Source: JBHEMT01 sp046262435 (GTDB taxonomy: Bacteria; Chloroflexota; Dormibacteria; Aeolococcales; Aeolococcaceae). Taken from it: 6,358 bases of DNA. This document shows positions 1-5,000 of the stretch, in pieces (positions within the stretch are counted from its first letter, which is position 1; each line of letters opens with the position of its first letter). Location: contig JBHEMT010000146.1 of NCBI GenBank assembly GCA_046262435.1, positions 1 to 6,358 of the forward strand. The letters are read 5' to 3'. Below the pieces are notes generated by a model. The model ran no database searches. It was not told the DNA's origin and worked only from the letters and a program-made list of their open reading frames with translations. The position numbers were made by a program, and so were the translations under genes.

Positions 1-762
1 GCGCAGGTCGTCGGCGGTATCAACCAGAAAGGCGGGCTTGTGGGCCTTCTCCTCGACAACCTGAACCAGTCTCTTGCTGTTCGACGAGCGGGTGCTGCCC
101 ACCACCACCACGCAATCGACGTCGTCGGCAGCGAGGACCGCCGCCTCCTGACGCTGCTGGGTGGCCAGGCAGATCTCGTTGTGCACCTCAGTCTGCGGAT
201 ACCTCTGCACCAGCGCGTCGATGATCTTCTGGGTGTCCCACATCGACAGCGTGGTCTGGCAGGTGGTGGCCAGTTTCGCGCCCGGCGCATAGTCGAGACT
301 AGCCACCTCTTCCACCGACTCCACCAGGCGGATCCGCGCGGGATCGACGCCGACGGCGCCCTCCGGCTCGGGGTGCCCCCGCTTGCCGATGTAGATCACC
401 TCGTACTCGTCGTCGACGAGCCGGCGCAGCAGGTCGTGGGTCCGGGTAACGTCGCTGCAGGTCGCGTCCACCACGTTGAGGCCCTTCTCTGTGGCCGCCT
501 GCACAACCGCGGGCGATACGCCGTGCGCGGTGAAGATGACCGTCCCGGAGTCGATCTGGCGCAGCCCGTCCATGCGGTTGTCGGCGTCCACCAAGCTCAC
601 CCCGCTCGCCTCGAGCTCGCGGGTGACATGTTCGTTGTGCACCAGGTAGCCGAGCATGGCCACCGGCTCGCCGGCGCGCTCCTTGCCCACCCGGTTGGCA
701 ATGCGAATGGCCTCAACCACCCCGTGGCAGTAGCCGCGGGGGGTGATCCGAACGACGTCCAT
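1..762 (-). CDS. ispH: 4-hydroxy-3-methylbut-2-enyl diphosphate reductase, 3' end cut by window edge
   Basis: IspH (LytB) performs the last step of the MEP isoprenoid pathway. It reduces HMBPP to IPP and DMAPP in the cytoplasm using a [4Fe-4S] cluster. The minus strand is open for 254 codons from an ATG at 762 to the window edge. The three cluster cysteines are visible: C12 in RGYCHGVVEAI, C102 in DATCSDV and C198 in NEICLATQ. Also present are the substrate-binding H42 (VHNEHV) and H80 (FTAHGVSP), the proton-donor glutamate E132 in GHPEPEG, the QTT motif near 169-171, and SSNSKRL at 226-232. Family members are about 310-330 residues, so roughly the last 60-80 are missing because of the window edge, not a mutation. 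An oddity is Ser103 after the second cysteine, where Pro is usual (TCP). The start is supported by a -10-like hexamer 6 nt upstream and by the family's usual N-terminus. The SpoIIM-like gene lies 73 bp upstream on the same strand. Confidence 0.97.
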   Translation of the reverse strand, partial: MDVVRITPRGYCHGVVEAIRIANRVGKERAGEPVAMLGYLVHNEHVTRELEASGVSLVDADNRMDGLRQIDSGTVIFTAHGVSPAVVQAATEKGLNVVDATCSDVTRTHDLLRRLVDDEYEVIYIGKRGHPEPEGAVGVDPARIRLVESVEEVASLDYAPGAKLATTCQTTLSMWDTQKIIDALVQRYPQTEVHNEICLATQQRQEAAVLAADDVDCVVVVGSTRSSNSKRLVQVVEEKAHKPAFLVDTADDLR

Positions 763-768
763 GAATTC

Positions 769-774
769 AGTCTA
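769..774 (-). promoter_or_regulatory. -10 element of a probable leaderless ispH promoter
   Basis: Read on the minus strand, TAGACT is followed by exactly 6 nt (GAATTC) and then the ispH ATG. This puts the predicted transcription start at or next to the A of the start codon. No Shine-Dalgarno sequence fits in between. A TTGAGA at 795-790 could act as a -35, but its 15-nt spacer is short. The same spacing occurs before two other genes in the window, which raises confidence. Promoter function is inferred. Confidence 0.6.
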
Positions 775-783
775 CGCAGCACC

Positions 784-828
784 GCCCGATCTCAACCCGC
801 GGGGATCTCGCGTGGCTTGAGGGCGGGC
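784..828. repeat. Imperfect inverted repeat between the SpoIIM-like gene and ispH
   Basis: Arms 784-795 and 817-828 pair over 10 of 12 positions: gcccg..ctcaa against ttgag..cgggc, with a 2-nt mismatch in the middle. Within the 21-nt loop, 798-801 and 809-812 (both cgcg) can pair as well, so the whole element could fold as one interrupted hairpin. It lies just past the SpoIIM-like stop codon and overlaps the possible ispH -35. No T-run follows on the minus strand, so it is not a standard intrinsic terminator. It may be an operator, an mRNA 3'-end structure or chance. Confidence 0.4.
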
Positions 829-835
829 TCCAAGC

Positions 836-1846
836 TCAGGCCGCGGTGGTTTCCGGGCGCGCTTCAACGGCGGACTCTCCGAGAACCGGCAGCGCGGCTG
901 CGGGGCCGCGCTGGCGCCCGGCCAGCAGCAGCCAGGCATAGAGCAGCACCCCGGTGAGCAGGGCCACTCCGAGCTTGGCCGCGCGGGGAAGACCGCTCGG
1001 CGAGATGAACGACTCGATCATTCCGCAGATCGGCAATAGGAAGGCGAAGCCCAGGGCCAGGCGAAAGGCGCGTCGCGCAGCTCCGGCGAAGGCATCGCTG
1101 CGGCTGGCCAGCCCAGGGCGCAGAAAGCTGTCCCCGAGCATCAGCCCGGCACCTCCGGCGAAGACGATGACCGAGAGCTCCAGCACCCCGTGGGGAAGGA
1201 TCAGCGACCAGAAGGCCAGGTCAAAACCGCCCTGGTGGATCGCCCCAGCCAGGGTGCCGAGCACCCACCCGTTGCTCAGCAGGATGAAGACGGTCGGCAG
1301 AGCGAGAAGCACCCCGCCGCAGCAGGCGATGACGGCGACCCGGATGTTGTTGGTGGTGATGAACCCGAAGGCGATGCCCGCGTCAGGAATGTCGCCGCCG
1401 ATCCTGCCGCGAGCCATCTGGTCGAACAGCGAGGACGGCACCAGCGCCGGTGCCAGGTCGGGCCGGAGGGTCACCGCGGCCCACCCCGCTGCGGCCCCGG
1501 CCACAAGGAGCAGAAGGCTGGCAACCATGTATGGCCAGGAGGCGCGGAACAGTCGGGGCAGCTCGACTGCATAGAAGTGCGGGATGGCGGCGGGACGTAG
1601 CCCTTCGCCGCGATAGACCAGCGGGTGGGCCCGAGCACACAGCTCCCCGAGATACCGGGTGACCTCCTCGTGAGCGAAGTCGCGCCGGGCGATGGCGAGG
1701 TCAGACGCCGCGTGACGATAGAGCACCCCGAAACGCTCAAGATCGCGGGCCGGCATCGAACGGATGCCGCTCTTGGTCCGGCGAATCGCCGCCTCGAGCT
1801 CGACCCACGCCGGCTGCCGCCGGGCGACGAACTGGTCTGCGGTCAC
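836..1846 (-). CDS. SpoIIM-family (stage II sporulation protein M-like, DUF95) membrane protein
   Basis: This is a 336-residue integral membrane protein. An N-terminal charged helical region (about 1-100) has no membrane segment. About five hydrophobic stretches follow, near 104-127, 168-203 (long, possibly a re-entrant or double pass), 211-238, 259-283 and 289-310. SpoIIM-family hallmarks are the TTNNIRVAV stretch at 164-172, LPTVFILLSNGWVLGTLAG at 183-201, and PHGVLELSVIVFAGGAGLML at 218-237. In Bacillus, SpoIIM acts with SpoIID and SpoIIP in engulfment. Homologues in non-sporulating high-GC bacteria have no established role and often sit next to RDD proteins, as here. The start is a GTG whose last two bases form the beginning of the TGA stop of the upstream RDD gene (GTGA, 4-bp overlap). 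No Shine-Dalgarno sequence precedes it, so translational coupling is likely. Nothing in the window indicates that the organism sporulates. Confidence 0.87.
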   Translation of the reverse strand: MTADQFVARRQPAWVELEAAIRRTKSGIRSMPARDLERFGVLYRHAASDLAIARRDFAHEEVTRYLGELCARAHPLVYRGEGLRPAAIPHFYAVELPRLFRASWPYMVASLLLLVAGAAAGWAAVTLRPDLAPALVPSSLFDQMARGRIGGDIPDAGIAFGFITTNNIRVAVIACCGGVLLALPTVFILLSNGWVLGTLAGAIHQGGFDLAFWSLILPHGVLELSVIVFAGGAGLMLGDSFLRPGLASRSDAFAGAARRAFRLALGFAFLLPICGMIESFISPSGLPRAAKLGVALLTGVLLYAWLLLAGRQRGPAAALPVLGESAVEARPETTAA

Positions 1847-2709
1847 GAGCCAGCCGCAAGCCGCTGGGAGAGCTGCATGTAGATGCGTTCGAGGAGCAGT
1901 TCCGGGGGCACCCGGCGCTCGGCGCTGTCAGCTGCCAGGCACATGCGGTCGCACAGCTTGGCGCCCATGTCGGCGGCCAGCCGCTGACGCTGCACGGGAT
2001 GGATGTCGAGCCGGGCGAGGAAGGACCGCAGCAAGGAGTGCTCATGCTGCCCGAGTGCACCAAGACCAGGGATGGGCGGGCCGGCGTCGGCGATGTGGAG
2101 ATGCACCGGAGCGGTGGCGAACGCCAATCCCCCGTAGCTCTCCCCTCCCCGAACCCGCGGGCGGCGCTCGTGCACCACGATGGTGCCGGCAGCGAAGTCG
2201 CCCAGCCGTCGCGACCGCCGGTCGGCGAACATCGAGACCACCGTCGGCGCGAAGAGCAGCAGCTCCTCAAAGGCACGCACCAGGTTGCGGATCAACGAGT
2301 CGGTGAAGCCGATGCCTCCCCCGCCTGCGCGCACCACGCGGATGCCGAGTCGCCGCTTGCCCGGGGTCTGGCCGCCCATGGTCCACTCGAGAATGACGAA
2401 GTAGAGGCAGCGACCGACGAGAGCGAGCCCGGCGATCAGCAGCACCGCCAGCACCTGACCGCTCTCGGTACTGACCGAGCTGGACAGCAGGACCCCCCCA
2501 CCCGCAAGGAGCACAAGCTCGACGATGAGAAGAAGGAGCTCGTCGAGCAGTCGGGCGAGGAAGCGGCTGCCGATGCCCGCGATCCGGTAGTCGATGCCCA
2601 CATTCTCGGCGGTGCGCAGACGCAGGGTGTCCGGAGCGCTGAGCATGATTCGAGCATCGTGCCACGCTTTCTCGGCGGTGACCCCGCCGTCACCGTGTCG
2701 CGCGGCCAA
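1843..2709 (-). CDS. RDD-family membrane protein
   Basis: This is a 288-residue protein with an RDD domain at about residues 43-182. The pattern Arg49 ... Asp56 occurs in SRFLARLLDELLLL, followed by a first membrane segment (about 54-77), a second (about 86-108) and the motif GGQTPGKRRLGIRVV (112-126). A hydrophobic stretch follows near 146-161, and then RRLGDFAAGTIVV (167-179) with the late conserved Asp171. RDD proteins are polytopic and mostly uncharacterised; some are implicated in ion transport or stress tolerance. The C-terminal 100 residues are soluble and of unknown role, with PPELLLERI near 268-276. It is the first gene of a pair with the SpoIIM-like gene, which overlaps its stop. 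Two starts are possible. The TTG at 2709 has GAGGAGG 11 nt upstream. An ATG at 2646 (residue 22) gives a more typical N-terminus, but has neither a Shine-Dalgarno sequence nor a TANNNT upstream. I kept the longer form. Confidence 0.9.
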   Translation of the reverse strand: MAARHGDGGVTAEKAWHDARIMLSAPDTLRLRTAENVGIDYRIAGIGSRFLARLLDELLLLIVELVLLAGGGVLLSSSVSTESGQVLAVLLIAGLALVGRCLYFVILEWTMGGQTPGKRRLGIRVVRAGGGGIGFTDSLIRNLVRAFEELLLFAPTVVSMFADRRSRRLGDFAAGTIVVHERRPRVRGGESYGGLAFATAPVHLHIADAGPPIPGLGALGQHEHSLLRSFLARLDIHPVQRQRLAADMGAKLCDRMCLAADSAERRVPPELLLERIYMQLSQRLAAGS

Positions 2710-2720
2710 ACGCGCTGGCG

Positions 2721-2727
2721 CCTCCTC
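2721..2727 (-). promoter_or_regulatory. Shine-Dalgarno sequence for the RDD gene
   Basis: Minus-strand GAGGAGG is a near-perfect anti-16S match. It lies 11 nt before the TTG at 2709 and about 74 nt before the alternative ATG at 2646. It is the main reason to prefer the TTG start, although the spacing is at the long end of what is usual. Confidence 0.5.
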
Positions 2728-2778
2728 TGCGGCATGCGAGCGCCGCGGGCCGGCCTGCGCCTCGTCCCTGGGCTTCGC

Positions 2779-2784
2779 TAGCGT
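2779..2784 (+). promoter_or_regulatory. -10 element of a probable leaderless promoter for the channel-like gene
   Basis: TAGCGT is followed by 6 nt (TGTGGG) and the GTG start at 2791. This is the same geometry as before ispH and the lipoprotein gene. The in-frame codon at 2779-2781 is TAG, so no start further upstream is possible. The hexamer overlaps an 8-bp palindrome, CGCTAGCG (2776-2783), in the short region that divides this gene from the divergent RDD gene. No recognisable -35 is seen. Confidence 0.5.
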
Positions 2785-2790
2785 TGTGGG

Positions 2791-3882
2791 GTGTTCGCTC
2801 TGCGCGGCCTCGGCGTCGTCCTCGGCGCCCTCATCGTGGGCAGCACCTTCATGTCCGCGGTGCGCAACTTCATCGTTCCCCGAGCCCAGGCCGTCCTGCT
2901 CAGCCGACTCACCTTCCTTCTCCTGCGCAGGCTGTTTGCCCCGTTTGTACGGCGCTCGCTGCCCTACGAGGTCAGAGACCGCCGGCTATCGATCTACGCC
3001 CCGCTGGCCCTGATGCTGGTGGCAGGGTCGTGGCTCCTCTTCACGGGCGCGGGCTTCGCCCTGATCCTCTGGGCGCTGGGGGACAGCCCCGGGAATGCCG
3101 CGACCGTGTCGTACTCATCGCTTCTCACCCTGGGGTTCGCGCGGCCGGCGCACCCCGTCGGGCTGCCCTTCACCTTCATCGAGGCGGCCTTCGGCCTCGT
3201 GCTTGTGGCGCTCCTGATCGCCTTCCTGCCCCAGATCTACTCGGCCTTCTCGCGGCGGGAGACCGCCGTCTCGCTGCTCGACGCCGTGGCCGGCGCGCCG
3301 GCATCGCCGGTGACCCTGCTCGAACGCCACGCGCGCATTCGCGGAATCGACAGGCTCGATCCCATCTGGGTGCGCTGGCGCGAATGGTTCGCCGACGTCG
3401 AGGAGAGCCACACCTCGATCGCGGCACTGGTGTTTTTCCGCTCGCCGCAGCCGCAGCGCTCGTGGTTGGTGGCGGCCGGCTGCGTGCTCGATGCGGCGTC
3501 GCTCACCCTCGCCTGTTTCGACCTGCGTCCGTCGCCGGACGCGGCCCTGTGCATCCGTGGGGGGTTCGTCTGCCTCAATCAGATCGCCGACTATTTCGCC
3601 ATACCGCACCCGGCCGACCCCCAACCCGACGGAGAGATCTCAGTCACCCGTGAGGAGTTCGACCAGACCTGGGAGCGCCTCGCCGCGACGGGTGCCCCGA
3701 TGAAGGCAAACCGGGACCAGGCGTGGAAGGACTTCTCGGGCTGGCGAGTCAACTACGACGCGACCCTGCTCGGGCTGGCGTCCCTGACCATGGCTCCAGA
3801 GGCCATGTGGTCCTCGGACCGGGGAAGGGGATTCTCACTTCCTCCGGTGCGCCGCCCGCGGGGACGAAACCTCCGGCGCTGA
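2791..3882 (+). CDS. Membrane protein with K+-channel-like pore loop, uncharacterised
   Basis: I do not recognise a named family for this 363-residue protein. Hydrophobic segments lie at about 3-23, 70-97 and 125-151. Between the last two is a short less polar loop, SYSSLLTLGFA (107-117), whose TLGFA (113-117) resembles the K+ channel selectivity filter TVGYG/TVGFG. Two transmembrane helices flanking such a loop is the core layout of a 2TM channel; the first segment would be an extra N-terminal helix. Residues 152-363 are predicted soluble, rich in Arg, Trp and acidic residues, with no domain I can name. Ion conduction is inference: the final filter glycine is Ala117 and the filter is otherwise only partly canonical. 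The GTG at 2791 is the first possible start, because TAG is in frame at 2779. The gene is transcribed divergently from the RDD/SpoIIM pair and ends 5 bp from the stop of the convergent biotinyl carrier gene. Confidence is high that this is a real gene and moderate for the channel reading. Confidence 0.85.
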   Translation: MFALRGLGVVLGALIVGSTFMSAVRNFIVPRAQAVLLSRLTFLLLRRLFAPFVRRSLPYEVRDRRLSIYAPLALMLVAGSWLLFTGAGFALILWALGDSPGNAATVSYSSLLTLGFARPAHPVGLPFTFIEAAFGLVLVALLIAFLPQIYSAFSRRETAVSLLDAVAGAPASPVTLLERHARIRGIDRLDPIWVRWREWFADVEESHTSIAALVFFRSPQPQRSWLVAAGCVLDAASLTLACFDLRPSPDAALCIRGGFVCLNQIADYFAIPHPADPQPDGEISVTREEFDQTWERLAATGAPMKANRDQAWKDFSGWRVNYDATLLGLASLTMAPEAMWSSDRGRGFSLPPVRRPRGRNLRR

Positions 3883-3887
3883 AGGTC

Positions 3888-4100
3888 TCAGTCGACGATC
3901 GCCACCGTCTGCCCGTCCTGGACCACCTCGCCCTCGGTGACCAGGATCTGGCGGACCGTGCCCGCGACCGGCGAGGTGATCGGAATCTCCATCTTCATGG
4001 ACTCGAGGATCATCAGGGTTTCGTCCTCCTCGACCTGCTGACCCACCTGGGTGACGATCTTCCAAAGATTGCCGACCAGCTCCGCCTTCACCTCTGCCAT
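3888..4100 (-). CDS. Free-standing biotinyl carrier protein (biotin/lipoyl attachment domain, TB7.3-like)
   Basis: This 70-residue protein consists of a single biotinyl domain. The biotinylation site is Lys36 in LESMKMEIP (32-40), the classic MKM motif at a beta-turn. The second half, SPVAGTVRQILVTEGEVVQDGQ (about 43-64), is the mirror half of the fold. Biotin on this lysine would carry CO2 between the biotin carboxylase and carboxyltransferase parts of an acyl-CoA or related carboxylase. The size and sequence closely resemble the small mycobacterial biotinylated protein TB7.3 (recalled, not aligned here). No carboxylase subunit is encoded nearby, so its partner is unknown. The ATG start is preceded by GGGGAGA at a good distance. 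The gene lies 60 bp downstream of the lipoprotein gene on the same strand and may be transcribed with it. Its stop faces that of the channel-like gene 5 bp away. Confidence 0.94.
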   Translation of the reverse strand: MAEVKAELVGNLWKIVTQVGQQVEEDETLMILESMKMEIPITSPVAGTVRQILVTEGEVVQDGQTVAIVD

Positions 4101-4105
4101 GTACG

Positions 4106-4112
4106 TCTCCCC
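4106..4112 (-). promoter_or_regulatory. Shine-Dalgarno sequence for the biotinyl carrier gene
   Basis: Minus-strand GGGGAGA ends 5 nt before the ATG at 4100, which is ideal spacing. A TACCAT at 4138-4133 could be a -10 giving a leader of about 25 nt, but no -35 is seen and this is weak. Confidence 0.6.
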
Positions 4113-4160
4113 GTGCGAACGGAATCCGGCGGATGGTACGCACGGCCCGGGCAGGCGGGC

Positions 4161-4784
4161 TCAGGCCCGAGGGGCACCGTCATGGAGCGCGGTGACGATC
4201 AGGCGGCCGTCGGCGCAGGGGGCCAGCGGGAGGTCGACCAGGAGATGGGTGGTCTCGTCGGGTGGGGTTACCTCGACCTGCGCGGAGGTGGGGCAGGGCG
4301 AGGGCCCTGATTGCATGTTGCTGTACTCCATCTCGAAGTACGCGATCGCCATGGGCCGCAGGGCGACGAGCGCGGGTGGGGGGGTGCCCAGCATCCCGCC
4401 ACCGCGCTGCACCACCGTCGGCAGGGGCCGCCCAGCGGCGTCGAGCAGGAGCATCCCCACGTACCCATAGACCGTGCACGTCCCCCCCGCGGTGTTGCGC
4501 AGGGCTGCGCTGCGGAAGGAGTGTCCGGTGGCGCCCTGCGCCGGAAGGAACTGGACGGCGACCTGGTTGGTGTGGCACCGGTGCGGACCGCTCGCCGTGG
4601 TGGCTGCCGGAAGGGGGGTGTCGCTGGACGCGGCAGGGTCCGACGGCGTCATCGGTGCAGCGGAGGCAGGCGCGGTGGCCGACACCGAGGAGCCGGCGGG
4701 GCCGTGCGCGCCGCAGGCGGTCATGGCCAACCCCACGACGGCCAGCCGAGTCAGACGGATGGCGATCCGAGGCGTGGTGGGCAT
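4161..4784 (-). CDS. Secreted lipoprotein with DUF4232-like domain
   Basis: This is a 207-residue exported protein. The N-terminus has Arg6, Arg10 and Arg13, a short hydrophobic core (about 14-22) and a lipobox-like MTAC with Cys24, so it is probably a lipid-anchored envelope protein. Residues 25-66 are a low-complexity Ala/Ser/Thr/Pro linker, as expected for a wall-spanning stalk. The folded part starts at RCHTNQV (69-75) and has four further cysteines at 70, 103, 164 and 190, which could form two disulfides. NTAGGTCTVYGYVGMLLLDAAG (97-118) strongly resembles the DUF4232 pattern of a beta-sandwich with C-T-hydrophobic-x-G-Y/F followed by an L-D-x-x-G turn. The function of this family is unknown. 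The ATG start lies 6 nt after a TAGACT hexamer. The gene is divergent from the subtilase and upstream of the biotinyl carrier gene. The lipobox has Met at -3 rather than Leu, which is tolerated but not ideal. Confidence 0.85.
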   Translation of the reverse strand: MPTTPRIAIRLTRLAVVGLAMTACGAHGPAGSSVSATAPASAAPMTPSDPAASSDTPLPAATTASGPHRCHTNQVAVQFLPAQGATGHSFRSAALRNTAGGTCTVYGYVGMLLLDAAGRPLPTVVQRGGGMLGTPPPALVALRPMAIAYFEMEYSNMQSGPSPCPTSAQVEVTPPDETTHLLVDLPLAPCADGRLIVTALHDGAPRA

Positions 4785-4790
4785 GGCCGC

Positions 4791-4796
4791 AGTCTA
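4791..4796 (-). promoter_or_regulatory. -10 element of a probable leaderless lipoprotein promoter
   Basis: On the minus strand TAGACT, the identical hexamer seen before ispH, is followed by 6 nt (GCGGCC) and the ATG at 4784. No Shine-Dalgarno sequence fits between them. No convincing -35 lies 16-18 nt further upstream. Confidence 0.58.
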
Positions 4797-4987
4797 TGGG
4801 TGGATCGGCCGTCGTGACGCCGGATGCGGATTGTCGTCAGCCTGTCACGGCGACGTCAGCTGCGGCACGCAACCAGATCTTCACAGCCGCCGAACATTTC
4901 CGTTGATTGTCGTAGCAGTTAGTGCATCGGTATCAGGTCGGCCACCCCGAAGAATCACCTCGACGGTTCACGTTGGGGGGGCCGCGT
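4797..4987. other. Divergent intergenic region between lipoprotein and subtilase genes
   Basis: No gene is visible here. It is less GC-rich in its middle (about 4870-4935) than the flanking genes, as expected for a control region. A 9-bp direct repeat GATTGTCGT occurs at 4829-4837 and 4905-4913. A TTGATT at 4903-4908 could be a -35 for the subtilase, but no good -10 lies at the right distance. A run of seven G (4975-4981) precedes the subtilase ribosome binding site. Confidence 0.5.
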
Positions 4988-4995
4988 AGGGGTGA
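4988..4995 (+). promoter_or_regulatory. Shine-Dalgarno sequence for the subtilase gene
   Basis: AGGGGTGA lies 5 nt before the ATG at 5001. A GTG at 4992 is in frame 9 nt earlier but falls inside this site. The ATG is therefore preferred. Confidence 0.55.
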
Positions 4996-5000
4996 ATCGG

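Noticed and set aside
40..957. A 305-codon plus-strand open frame opposite ispH.
   Set aside because: The minus strand encodes IspH with all three cluster cysteines; the plus-strand product is a compositional shadow that also runs into the SpoIIM-like gene.
1999..2781. A 260-codon plus-strand frame opposite the RDD gene.
   Set aside because: The minus strand carries RDD-domain motifs; the plus frame has no family signal and ends inside the divergent promoter region.
2784..3653. A 289-codon plus-strand frame overlapping the channel-like gene.
   Set aside because: It is Arg/Pro/Ala-rich without hydrophobic segments, whereas the frame at 2791 shows clear membrane helices and a natural end beside the next gene.
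3883..3887. A possible bidirectional terminator between the convergent channel-like and biotinyl carrier genes.
   Set aside because: Only 5 bp separate the two stop codons and I see no hairpin with a T-run on either side.
4156..4169. A 5-bp stem with a 4-nt loop around the lipoprotein stop codon, considered as a terminator.
   Set aside because: It is short and not followed by a T-run on the minus strand; GC-rich sequence makes such small stems common.
4262..4906. A 214-codon plus-strand frame opposite the lipoprotein gene.
   Set aside because: It is an Arg/Trp-rich low-complexity product; the opposite strand shows a signal peptide, a lipobox and a DUF4232-like domain.
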